A stretch of 20,115 bases of DNA, taken from assembly GCA_902496645.1 (NCBI GenBank), contig CABVBR010000022.1, positions 1-20,115 of the forward strand, read 5' to 3'. A program made the position numbers and the translations under genes. The notes beneath the pieces were generated by a model. That model saw only the letters and a program-made list of their open reading frames with translations. It did not search any database and had not been told where the DNA came from. Every line of letters begins with the position of its first letter. Position 1 is the stretch's first letter. Shown piece after piece: positions 7,070-13,511 of the stretch. This stretch comes from an uncultured Collinsella sp. GTDB taxonomy: Bacteria > Actinomycetota > Coriobacteriia > Coriobacteriales > Coriobacteriaceae.

Positions 7070-7513
7070 TTACGCCAATTTTGCGCCGACGATCTTTGCC
7101 GCTGCCGGCTTGTCGAAGTTGCCGCCGGTGGCCTTGCCGAGTGCTCCCATGACCTGGCCCATCTGCTTCTTGGACGTGGCGCCCAGCTCGGCGATAACCT
7201 GCTCGATCAGCGCCTCGAGCTCCTCGCCCGAAACCTGCGCGGGCAGCAGGCTCTCCAGAATCTTGACCTGCTCGGTCAGGTTGTCGGTACGGTCCTGGTC
7301 GGTACCGGCCTTGATGGACATCTCCAGCGTCTCGCTCGTCTGCTTAATCAGACGCTTGATCATGCTGTTGACGTCTTCCTCGGTCACGTCGCGGCGCTCG
7401 TTGACCTCGATATTCTTCACCTCGGCCTTGACCTGACGGATGATGGACAGGCGAACCTTGTCCTTGGCCTTCATGGCGGCGATCATTTCCTTCTGCAGCT
7501 CTTCGTTGGTCAT
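7070..7513 (-). CDS. GatB/YqeY domain protein
   Basis: The 147-residue protein matches the YqeY family along its full length. It opens with a helical MTNEELQKEMIAAMKAKD segment, then RLSIIRQVKAEVKN, and closes with a QMGQVMGALGKATGGNFDK segment typical of the GatB/YqeY tail domain. The family is related to the tRNA-binding part of the GatB amidotransferase subunit. Its cellular function is not settled. The ATG at 7513 is chosen because AGAGAGGA (7521-7528) lies seven bases before it, whereas the in-frame TTG at 7519 lies against that site. It follows the foldase gene by 54 bp and is probably co-transcribed, ending at the terminator at 7009-7041. Confidence 0.87.
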   Translation of the reverse strand: MTNEELQKEMIAAMKAKDKVRLSIIRQVKAEVKNIEVNERRDVTEEDVNSMIKRLIKQTSETLEMSIKAGTDQDRTDNLTEQVKILESLLPAQVSGEELEALIEQVIAELGATSKKQMGQVMGALGKATGGNFDKPAAAKIVGAKLA

Positions 7514-7520
7514 CTGCAAA

Positions 7521-7528
7521 TCCTCTCT
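7521..7528 (-). promoter_or_regulatory. Ribosome binding site fixing the yqeY-family start
   Basis: AGAGAGGA on the minus strand, seven bases before the ATG at 7513; it rules out the upstream TTG at 7519. Confidence 0.7.
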
Positions 7529-7567
7529 AATAGCGTGGGCGGCACTTGCGCGAGCACCGCCCCATGA

Positions 7568-8788
7568 TTACTCAGTCGTCGACGAATCGTCGGTCGAACT
7601 CTTGGTGACGCCCTTCAGACTGACGTTGTATGGCACGTCTTTGGGCATGGGGTTGACGGTGATGTCGGCATCCTTCTTGTACTGCTCCAGCCACTCGCTG
7701 TACGCAGTGCTGGCCGCTTGCGTCTTCACCACGTTGGAGACGTACTTTTTGATGGCCTTGGGCACCTGGTTGATGTCATCGACCTGATTATCGACATGGA
7801 AGTAGTCGGTGCATTTGATGATGTGGTAGCCATAGGTCGACTCGATGACTTCGCTCACGTCGTCCTTGTTGAGCCCCTCGAGCGCCGTCTGGTAGCTGTC
7901 GACAAAGGTGGTGAGCTTATCCCAGCCCACATCGCCCTTCTTCTCCTTGGAACCGGTGTCCTCGGAGTACTGCTCAACGGCGTCCTCAAAGCTCAGCTCA
8001 CCGGAGTTGATCTTGTCCAGGCACTCCTGCGCCTTGGCCTTGGCGGCAGCCTTGTCCTCGTCGGAAGCGTCGGAATCAACCTTGATCAGGATGTTCGACG
8101 AGCGGCGGGCGTCGTTGTAGCTGGACAGGTTTTCGTTGATGTAATCGACAATCTCGCTGTCCTTGGGCTTGCTCGTGGGCGCGACGGCATCCTTGAGTTT
8201 CTGCTGCGCCAGACTCTCCTTGAGCGAGTCCTTGTAGGTGTCTTCGGTATAGCCGTAGGTCTTGAGGGTCTTCTTAAAGGCCTTGGCACCGCCCGCGCTC
8301 TTGCACGCGTCCTTCCAAGCCTTCTCGACCTCCTCGTCCGACACCGTCACGCCGTTCTCTTTCTGTGCCTGTTGAAGCAGAATCTGCTGCGTGTAGGAGT
8401 CGATGAGTTGCTTGCGATACTTCTTGGGCGTGAGGTCGTTGTCGACCAGATACTGCGCCCAGTCCTTGTCCTTGGTGTAGCCGTAGGACGTGCGCATGCT
8501 CATGATCTGCTTGGTCACGGTGTCCTCGGTGAGGTTGGTGCCGTTGATAGTAGCAGCAACACCGCCGGTCAGCTTGTAGCCCGAGGTGTCCTCGGCCTGC
8601 GACATAAGGCCGGAGCACGCCATCGCCGAGACGGAAAGCAGCATCGCCAGCACGCCGATGACCACCAGAACGACCTTAACGGTCTTGGACACGCGGGTCT
8701 TGCGCTGCTTCTTACGAGAGCTAGAGGCGGCGCGAGCCTGCTGCTCGGGCGTCGGCTCGGGTGCGGAGTTCTTTTTCTTATTTGCCAT
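7568..8788 (-). CDS. Membrane-anchored parvulin-type peptidyl-prolyl isomerase (PrsA/SurA-like foldase)
   Basis: The 406-residue protein has a basic cytoplasmic tail (1-35), one hydrophobic segment (36-57, ending SAMACSG), a SurA-N-like helical region (about 76-225) and a rotamase domain (about 228-327). The rotamase domain begins RRSSNILIKV, passes FEDAVEQYSEDTGSKEKKGDVGW and ends YGYHIIKCTD. It is expected to assist folding of exported proteins on the outer face of the membrane. The cysteine at 58 lacks a proper lipobox leucine, so anchoring by an uncleaved helix is more likely than lipidation. The C-terminus is Ser/Thr/Asp-rich. The start at MANKKK is chosen because GAAAGG (8795-8800) lies six bases upstream. 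A longer frame to 8887 would run through repeat DNA. Confidence 0.85.
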   Translation of the reverse strand: MANKKKNSAPEPTPEQQARAASSSRKKQRKTRVSKTVKVVLVVIGVLAMLLSVSAMACSGLMSQAEDTSGYKLTGGVAATINGTNLTEDTVTKQIMSMRTSYGYTKDKDWAQYLVDNDLTPKKYRKQLIDSYTQQILLQQAQKENGVTVSDEEVEKAWKDACKSAGGAKAFKKTLKTYGYTEDTYKDSLKESLAQQKLKDAVAPTSKPKDSEIVDYINENLSSYNDARRSSNILIKVDSDASDEDKAAAKAKAQECLDKINSGELSFEDAVEQYSEDTGSKEKKGDVGWDKLTTFVDSYQTALEGLNKDDVSEVIESTYGYHIIKCTDYFHVDNQVDDINQVPKAIKKYVSNVVKTQAASTAYSEWLEQYKKDADITVNPMPKDVPYNVSLKGVTKSSTDDSSTTE

Positions 8789-8794
8789 AGTTGG

Positions 8795-8800
8795 CCTTTC
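8795..8800 (-). promoter_or_regulatory. Ribosome binding site fixing the foldase start
   Basis: GAAAGG on the minus strand, six bases before the ATG at 8788. The alternative start at 8887 lies inside the palindromic repeat cluster and has no such site. Confidence 0.65.
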
Positions 8801-8856
8801 GCATAACGAATCGAACAAACGCCATTGTGTCACAACGCAGCCCCCGCGGCACGCTT

Positions 8857-8974
8857 GGTGCATTGGGGACAGGTTAATCTGCACCATTTTGGTGCAAAGG
8901 GGACAGCTCTGGCAGCCGGCAGTTAGGGACAGTCCCCAAGTGCCGGCACATAAGGAACGTCCCTAGGTGCCGGC
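8857..8974. repeat. Compound GGGACAG / TGCCGGC repeat cluster
   Basis: Two direct copies of GGTGCAWWGGGGACAG lie at 8857-8872 and 8891-8906, with a small hairpin GCACC/GGTGC (8881-8895) between. Next come three copies of GCCGGC with alternating flanks (8915-8921, 8941-8948, 8968-8974). These can form two consecutive hairpins sharing the middle copy. The first encloses TTAGGGACAGTCCCCAA and the second encloses AAGGAACGTCCCTA. The whole cluster fills the gap between the EIIA gene and the foldase gene, and starts 11 bp after the EIIA stop codon. Confidence 0.7.
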
Positions 8975-8985
8975 TTAGCCCCACC

Positions 8986-9450
8986 TTAGAAGTGACGGCG
9001 GATGGCGTCGACCATGCCCTGGGGCGTGATCTGACCGAGCACGTCGGATGCGGCATCGGCGTCCATAAAGATGTTCATGAGCGCCTGCAGGGCCTCGACC
9101 TGGCCGCCCGGCTCGGCGATGCCCAGATTGATGACGATCTGCGCCGGCACCGGAGCGCCCATGCCAGCCATAGCGTTAAATGTCACGGGCGCGGCGGGCT
9201 TCACCACCGCGATATAGGGCTTGGCCACAAACCCCGGATCGGTATGCGGAATGGCAATGTTTGCCGCCGGCATGGCAAGACCCGTGGGATAGGCATCCTC
9301 GCGCGTGCGAACGGCGTCGAGCCAACCGTCGGCAATGTAGCCGCGCGGAGCAAGCTCGCTCTCGAGCTGCGCAAACACCTCACCCGGCGTCGCACACTGC
9401 CAATCAAAAAACACCAGCTCAGGCGTAAACAGCGCTTCGTTATCCGCCAT
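8986..9450 (-). CDS. PTS EIIA protein (fructose/mannitol type)
   Basis: The 154-residue single-domain protein matches PTS EIIA type 2. The core block is REDAYPTGLAMPAANIAIPHT, with H69 in IAIPH the expected phosphorylated histidine and YPTGL (54-58) the usual preceding motif. Such proteins accept phosphate from HPr and pass it to an EIIB domain. No EIIB or EIIC lies in the window, so the partner is encoded elsewhere, or the protein has a regulatory role. The wording is nearer to the galactitol/fructose-like stand-alone EIIA proteins than to nitrogen-PTS EIIA, but this is a judgement. The start is supported by AGAGAGG about seven bases upstream. The leader carries a 20-bp inverted repeat just before that site. 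Confidence 0.85.
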   Translation of the reverse strand: MADNEALFTPELVFFDWQCATPGEVFAQLESELAPRGYIADGWLDAVRTREDAYPTGLAMPAANIAIPHTDPGFVAKPYIAVVKPAAPVTFNAMAGMGAPVPAQIVINLGIAEPGGQVEALQALMNIFMDADAASDVLGQITPQGMVDAIRRHF

Positions 9451-9468
9451 GCGCTCACCTCTCTCACC

Positions 9469-9524
9469 TAGTCACCTGCGACGTTCTTAAACGACTAGTC
9501 ATTCAAGAACGTCGCGGGTGACTA
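9469..9524. repeat. 20-bp inverted repeat in the EIIA leader
   Basis: The arm at 9469-9488 (TAGTCACCTGCGACGTTCTT) pairs with 9505-9524 with a single T/C difference, which still pairs as G-U in RNA. The 16-base loop contains the palindrome GACTAGTC (9493-9500), which echoes the outer TAGTCA ends. It lies between the purN terminator and the EIIA ribosome binding site. It could control EIIA translation, bind a regulator, or be a mobile palindrome. It lacks the GGGACAG core. Confidence 0.75.
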
Positions 9525-9527
9525 CCC

Positions 9528-9570
9528 AAAACAAAAGGTGGCCACGCGCGCCTTGGCGCCAATGACCACC
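9528..9570 (-). terminator. Rho-independent terminator after purN
   Basis: On the minus strand GGTGGTCA pairs with TGGCCACC, with an inner GCGC/GCGC stem, followed by TTTTGTTTT. It lies about 33 bases after the purN stop codon and closes the purF-purM-purN block. Confidence 0.8.
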
Positions 9571-9602
9571 CTGACCACTCAACTAAATTGTACTGTGCGC
9601 CG

Positions 9603-10304
9603 CTAGCCGCGGGGCGCATCAATTGCGACCTTGCCGCTCTCCAGCACGTGGACGCGACCGTCGGCGAGCATTTGTACGACCTCGGGATACAGCACATGCT
9701 CGATCGCATGGATGTGCTCCTCGAGCGTGTCGACGTCCCAGCCCTCCTCAACAGCCAGCGCACGCTGGGCGATGATGGGGCCGTTGTCGTAGATCTCGTT
9801 GGCAAAGTGCACGGTCACGCCGGTCACCTTGACACCGCGAGCAAACGCATCGTCAATCGCATGGGCACCGGTAAAGCTCGGCAGCAGCGCCGGATGCAGG
9901 TTGACCACGCGATTGGGGAACGCCGCCAGCAGCGGCGTGTGCACCATGCGCATATAGCCGGCCATCACCACGTACTCGCAGCCGCGCTCGAGCAGCTCAT
10001 GCGCGATGATCTCGTCAGCCGCGATGGGGTCGGCATAGATATCCTTGGACAGCGTGAGCGTCTGGATGCCCGCACGCTCGGCGCGCTGCAAGCCCTTGGC
10101 CGAAGGACGGCTCGACACTACAAGCTCAATCGAGGCGTTGAGCCTGCCGGCGGCGATAAGGTCGATCAGCGCCTGCAGGTTGGTGCCCGAACCGCTGATA
10201 AGCACGCCGATCTTGAGCGGCTCGGCCGTATCAGTGCCGGTCGGACGGGTGTAGGGCACAAAGCCCAGGCCCTCGGCAGCAGCCATCTGCTCGCTAGCGC
10301 TCAT
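9603..10304 (-). CDS. purN: Phosphoribosylglycinamide formyltransferase (GAR transformylase)
   Basis: The 233-residue enzyme transfers a formyl group from 10-formyl-THF to GAR, the third step of IMP synthesis. Landmarks are IGVLISGSGTN (32-42, phosphate binding), the catalytic N135 and H137 in NLHPALLPSF, GAHAI (146-150) and D173 in YDNGPII. The spacing N135-H137-D173 equals that of the E. coli triad. It has about 29 extra residues before the first strand, ending TDTAEPLK, compared with the usual length near 200-212. A second in-frame ATG exists at residue 7, so the extension may be slightly shorter. The start overlaps the purM stop by 11 bp, and no strong ribosome binding site is visible, which suggests translational coupling. 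Confidence 0.93.
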   Translation of the reverse strand: MSASEQMAAAEGLGFVPYTRPTGTDTAEPLKIGVLISGSGTNLQALIDLIAAGRLNASIELVVSSRPSAKGLQRAERAGIQTLTLSKDIYADPIAADEIIAHELLERGCEYVVMAGYMRMVHTPLLAAFPNRVVNLHPALLPSFTGAHAIDDAFARGVKVTGVTVHFANEIYDNGPIIAQRALAVEEGWDVDTLEEHIHAIEHVLYPEVVQMLADGRVHVLESGKVAIDAPRG

Positions 10305-11397
10305 CGGAGTACACGACCTTACCGGAGCCCTCGACGCACTCGCCCACGCGGAACGGCTTCTCGCCCAGCGCGACCAGTGCCTCGGTCACGGCGGCCTCGT
10401 CCTCGGGGGCGACGATCAGGCACAGGCCGACGCCCATGTTGAAGGTCTTGCATGCCTCGTTGGGCGCGAGCTCGGCCTGACGCGACACGTAAGTAATAAC
10501 GGGCGGAACATCCCAGCCCATCTCGGCGCCGTTGCGGGTGACCACGGCGTCAACGTCGTCGGCGAGCGCGCGGTTGAGGTTCTCGGTAATACCGCCGCCG
10601 GTGATGTGGGCGATAGCATGCACGTTGGCGCCGCCGCGCAGCAGCTCAAGAATCGGCTTGACGTAGATGCGCGTGGGAGCCAGCAGGGCGTCAGCCAGCG
10701 AAGCGCCACCGAGCTCCTCGAGCGGACGGCTCAGCTCCTCGGCCTTAGCGGCGGCCTCGGGCGTGCCCGGCTTAATGCCGTCGACGCCAATGACCTTGCG
10801 CACGAGCGAGTAGCCGTTGGAGTGCACGCCAGTGGAAGGCAGGCCCAGGATCACGTCGCCGGGGCGGACGTTTGCGGGGTCGAGCATCTTGGGACGGTCG
10901 ACAACGCCCACGGTAAATCCGGCAAGGTCGTAGTCAGCAGGAGCCATGACGCCCGGGTGCTCGGCCATCTCGCCGCCCACGAGCGCGCAGCCCGCGAGCT
11001 TGCAGCCGTCGGCCACGCCCTTGATGATCTTTGCCATGTGCTCGGCCTCGATGTGACCGATGGCAACGTAGTCCAGGAAGAACAGCGGCTCGGCGCCCGA
11101 AGCCAAAATGTCGTTGACGCACATAGCGACCAGGTCCTGGCCCACCGTCTCGTGACGGTCCATGATCTGGGCGAGCACGAGCTTGGTGCCCACGCCGTCG
11201 GTACCGCTGATCAGGATCGGGTCTTCCATATCCTTAAGCGCGGCAGCCGAGAATAAGCCACCAAATCCACCGATACCGCCGATGACCTCGGGGCGGTTGG
11301 TGTCCTTGACCATCTGCTTAATCGCGTCGACGGCGCGACCGCCCTCGGCGGTATCGACGCCGGCGTCCTCGTACGTCACATGCTTGCTGTCGCTCAT
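10294..11397 (-). CDS. purM: Phosphoribosylformylglycinamidine cyclo-ligase (AIR synthetase)
   Basis: The 367-residue enzyme closes FGAM to AIR with ATP, the fifth step of IMP synthesis. It opens with VTYEDAGVD (8-16). The block GIGGFGGLF (41-49) and the signature ISGTDGVGTKL (63-73) form the nucleotide and phosphate site, followed by DLVAMCVNDILASGAEPLFF, LVGGEMAEHPGV and ITGGGITENLNR. All are typical of PurM rather than PurL. Start ATG is preceded by AGAGGAAGG six bases upstream. It lies 157 bp after purF on the same strand and overlaps purN. A stable hairpin sits in its leader at 11418-11446. Confidence 0.95.
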   Translation of the reverse strand: MSDSKHVTYEDAGVDTAEGGRAVDAIKQMVKDTNRPEVIGGIGGFGGLFSAAALKDMEDPILISGTDGVGTKLVLAQIMDRHETVGQDLVAMCVNDILASGAEPLFFLDYVAIGHIEAEHMAKIIKGVADGCKLAGCALVGGEMAEHPGVMAPADYDLAGFTVGVVDRPKMLDPANVRPGDVILGLPSTGVHSNGYSLVRKVIGVDGIKPGTPEAAAKAEELSRPLEELGGASLADALLAPTRIYVKPILELLRGGANVHAIAHITGGGITENLNRALADDVDAVVTRNGAEMGWDVPPVITYVSRQAELAPNEACKTFNMGVGLCLIVAPEDEAAVTEALVALGEKPFRVGECVEGSGKVVYSDER

Positions 11398-11417
11398 CTG
11401 AGCCTTCCTCTCCCACT

Positions 11418-11446
11418 ACCGTGGCGCCGCGCGGGCGCCAAACGGT
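11418..11446 (-). promoter_or_regulatory. Hairpin in the purM leader
   Basis: ACCG and TGGCGCC (11418-11428) pair with GGCGCCA and CGGT (11434-11446) across a GCGCG loop and a two-base bulge, an 11-bp GC-rich stem. It lies just before the purM ribosome binding site and has no T run, so it is not a standard terminator. A role in the purF-purM intercistronic mRNA is inference. Confidence 0.4.
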
Positions 11447-11514
11447 GCTCATAATTGCGTTCATTTCGGCGTGTGTCATAACAGCACCCGCCGTCATATC
11501 AACAAAACAGCAGG

Positions 11515-11557
11515 TAAAACCTACCAAAATATACCTGTCCCCATATGGCAGGTTTTA
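11515..11557. repeat. GGGACAG-family palindrome over the purF stop codon
   Basis: TAAAACCTACCA (11515-11526) is an inverted repeat of 11546-11557 with one mismatch, and the middle holds ATACCTGTCCCC. On the minus strand the 30 bases at 11514-11543 match the repeat arm at 269-299 with only a few differences, so this is a third copy of that subtype. The purF stop codon (11555-11557) lies inside the outer arm. Confidence 0.7.
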
Positions 11558-13225
11558 GGCCTCGCCGTGCTCCTCTTCCCAGCTGCGGTCGTCGTATTTC
11601 TCGACCACGGCGTCGTCGTCAAAGTACAGCGGCTTGTCCAGGTTGCGGGGCTTAAAGCCCTCCATAAACTTGTCGCGGCCAAAGCTCTCGGGAATCGCCA
11701 CGGGATAGCGGCCGGTAAAGCACGCGTCGCAGTAGCCGCCCTTGGGCATGACCTTAAGCAGGCCCTCGACCGAAAGGAAGGCCAGCGAATCGGCGCCGAT
11801 ATACTCGCAAATCTCGTCGACCGTCTTGTTGGCGCTGATGAGCTGCGACTGAACGTCGGTATCGATGCCGTAGAAGCACGGCCAGATGACCTCGGGCGAG
11901 TTGATGCGGATGTGAATCTCCTTGGCGCCGGCGTTGCGCAGCATCTTGACGAGCTGCACCATGGTGGTGCCGCGCACGATGGAGTCGTCGATGACGACCA
12001 GGCGCTTGCCCTCGATATTGTCGCGCAGCGGGTTGAGTTTCATACGCACGCCCATGGCGCGCAACTCCTGCGTAGGCTCGATAAACGTACGGCCCACGTA
12101 GCGGTTCTTGATAAGGCCCTCGCCAAAGGGAATACCGCTCTCGTGCGAATACCCCTCCGCGGGCGGCAGGCCGGAGTCGGGCACGCCGATGACCAGGTCG
12201 GCCTCGACGGGCTCCTCGTGTGCCAGCTGGCGACCCATGTCGTAACGGCAGGCATAGACGCTCTTGCCGTTCATGATGGAGTCGGGGCGGGCAAAGTAGA
12301 CCTGCTCAAAGATGCAGTTGGCGGGCTCTTCGGCTGCAGGCACGCCCTGCTCGGATACCAGACCCTCGGCGCTGATGCGCAAGATCTCGCCGGGACGGAC
12401 GTCACGGACGTACTCGGCACCCACGATGTCGAGTGCGCAGGTCTCGGAAGCAACGACCCAGCCGCCGGCGCGCGTGACACGGACGGCGGAGTCGACCGTC
12501 GCGGCGCCGTCCTGCGACGGCAGCTGCGAAACGGCTGCGGCGTCGGCCTGATCCAGACCCTCGTCCACCAGCTTGCCCAGCACGAGCGGGCGAATGCCGT
12601 GCGGATCGCGGAATGCATAGAGCGCCTGCTCGTTGATGAGCGTCATGGCGTAGCCGCCGCGCACGAGCTCCATGGTCTTGCGAATGCCCTCGCGCAGATG
12701 GCCTGTACGCTGGGTAAAGTAGCCGATGAGTTTGGTCGCGACCTCGGAATCCGAATTGGAGAGGAATGGCACGCCCAGCTCGATCAGCTGGCGGCGCAGC
12801 TCGTCGGTGTTGACCAGAGTGCCGTTGTGAGCAAGCGCGATAATGACGCTGTTGATGGTAGAGAGGTGCGGCTGAGAGGCTTCCCAGCTCTTGGCGCCGG
12901 CGGTGCCGTAGCGCACATGACCCACGGCCAGCTGGCCGGAGAGCGTCGACAGGTCGGCATTGGAGAACACGCGGTCGAGCAGGCCCAGATCCTTGCGGAC
13001 CATAACCGTGCCGCCGTCACCCACGGCGATTCCCGCCGATTCCTGGCCACGGTGCTGCAGTGCACGCAGGCCAAAGTACGTCAGTCGAGCCACGTCGCGA
13101 TCGGGCGCCCATACGCCGAAAATGCCACATTCCTCATGCAGCTGGTCGGAGTCCGGATCATACGTCGACATGGTGTTCACCTGTCCCGCGGCACGCTCGG
13201 CCGCGCGGATGGTTTCTTGAGACAT
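11555..13225 (-). CDS. purF: Amidophosphoribosyltransferase, iron-sulfur type
   Basis: The 556-residue enzyme makes phosphoribosylamine from PRPP and glutamine, the first committed step of purine synthesis. C33 in EECGIFGV is the expected Ntn nucleophile, exposed after removal of a 32-residue propeptide. RALQHRGQESAGI, HVRYGT (103-108) and AHNGTLVN (132-139) define the glutaminase domain. VIDDSIVRGTT (411-421) is the PRPP loop. Cysteines 304, 450, 499 and 502 (the last two in YCDACFTGRYP) fit the four [4Fe-4S] ligands of the B. subtilis type. Between RPLVLGKL (212-219) and VVASETCALD (257-266) there are about 30 more residues than usual. The start at 13225 has GAGGGG seven bases upstream. An inner ATG at residue 19 is possible. 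Confidence 0.95.
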   Translation of the reverse strand: MSQETIRAAERAAGQVNTMSTYDPDSDQLHEECGIFGVWAPDRDVARLTYFGLRALQHRGQESAGIAVGDGGTVMVRKDLGLLDRVFSNADLSTLSGQLAVGHVRYGTAGAKSWEASQPHLSTINSVIIALAHNGTLVNTDELRRQLIELGVPFLSNSDSEVATKLIGYFTQRTGHLREGIRKTMELVRGGYAMTLINEQALYAFRDPHGIRPLVLGKLVDEGLDQADAAAVSQLPSQDGAATVDSAVRVTRAGGWVVASETCALDIVGAEYVRDVRPGEILRISAEGLVSEQGVPAAEEPANCIFEQVYFARPDSIMNGKSVYACRYDMGRQLAHEEPVEADLVIGVPDSGLPPAEGYSHESGIPFGEGLIKNRYVGRTFIEPTQELRAMGVRMKLNPLRDNIEGKRLVVIDDSIVRGTTMVQLVKMLRNAGAKEIHIRINSPEVIWPCFYGIDTDVQSQLISANKTVDEICEYIGADSLAFLSVEGLLKVMPKGGYCDACFTGRYPVAIPESFGRDKFMEGFKPRNLDKPLYFDDDAVVEKYDDRSWEEEHGEA

Positions 13226-13267
13226 GGTATCCCCTCAGAGCCTCGTATTTTTGGCGTTACCCGCCTT

Positions 13268-13273
13268 ATTATA
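13268..13273 (-). promoter_or_regulatory. Probable -10 box for purF
   Basis: A perfect TATAAT on the minus strand, 42 bases before the purF start. The -35 candidate TGGGGA at a 17-bp spacing is poor. The implied leader is only about 35 bases, too short for a purine riboswitch. Confidence 0.5.
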
Positions 13274-13456
13274 CGCACGGCGCGACGTGCTCCCCAGCGC
13301 ATGAGCAGCGCTTTTTAAAAGCCCACCGAGCTAATAATCCGTTTTGTTGCCAAACATTTTATCGGTCTGTCCAGCGTAAGTGCCCGCGCCCCCAGATGGC
13401 CGCCGCGTCCGCCGTTGGGGATTACAAAGTTGCAATTGGGACGTTCGTCCTGTCTT

Positions 13457-13485
13457 TTGGCAGGTCGGCGGCGTATCCTTATAAT
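13457..13485 (+). promoter_or_regulatory. Near-consensus sigma-A promoter for the CmpB-family gene
   Basis: TTGGCA (13457-13462), a 17-bp spacer and TATAAT (13480-13485) lie 26 bp before the start codon. It is the best promoter match in the window. It is preceded by a small inverted repeat GGAC/GTCC at 13439-13450. Confidence 0.8.
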
Positions 13486-13511
13486 CTACAACAAAGCGAG
13501 AAAGGTTCTGT

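Noticed and set aside
8789..8887. N-terminal extension of the foldase
   Set aside because: It would translate part of the repeat cluster, and the start at 8788 has its own ribosome binding site.
8857..8974. CRISPR-like array
   Set aside because: The repeats are short, palindromic and irregularly spaced with no uniform spacers, and no cas genes are present.
13183..13197. GGGACAGGTG inside the 5' end of purF as another family member
   Set aside because: It lies in coding sequence without flanking inverted arms, so it is most likely chance.
11471..13318. 615-residue plus-strand frame over purF
   Set aside because: Antisense shadow of purF, which has all catalytic and cluster residues.
13296..13318. 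AGCGC/GCGCT hairpin followed by T run on the plus strand
   Set aside because: No plus-strand gene ends before it, and the stem is only five pairs, so it is not called a terminator.
13226..13340. Purine riboswitch upstream of purF
   Set aside because: The likely -10 box leaves a leader of only about 35 bases and no conserved riboswitch core was seen.
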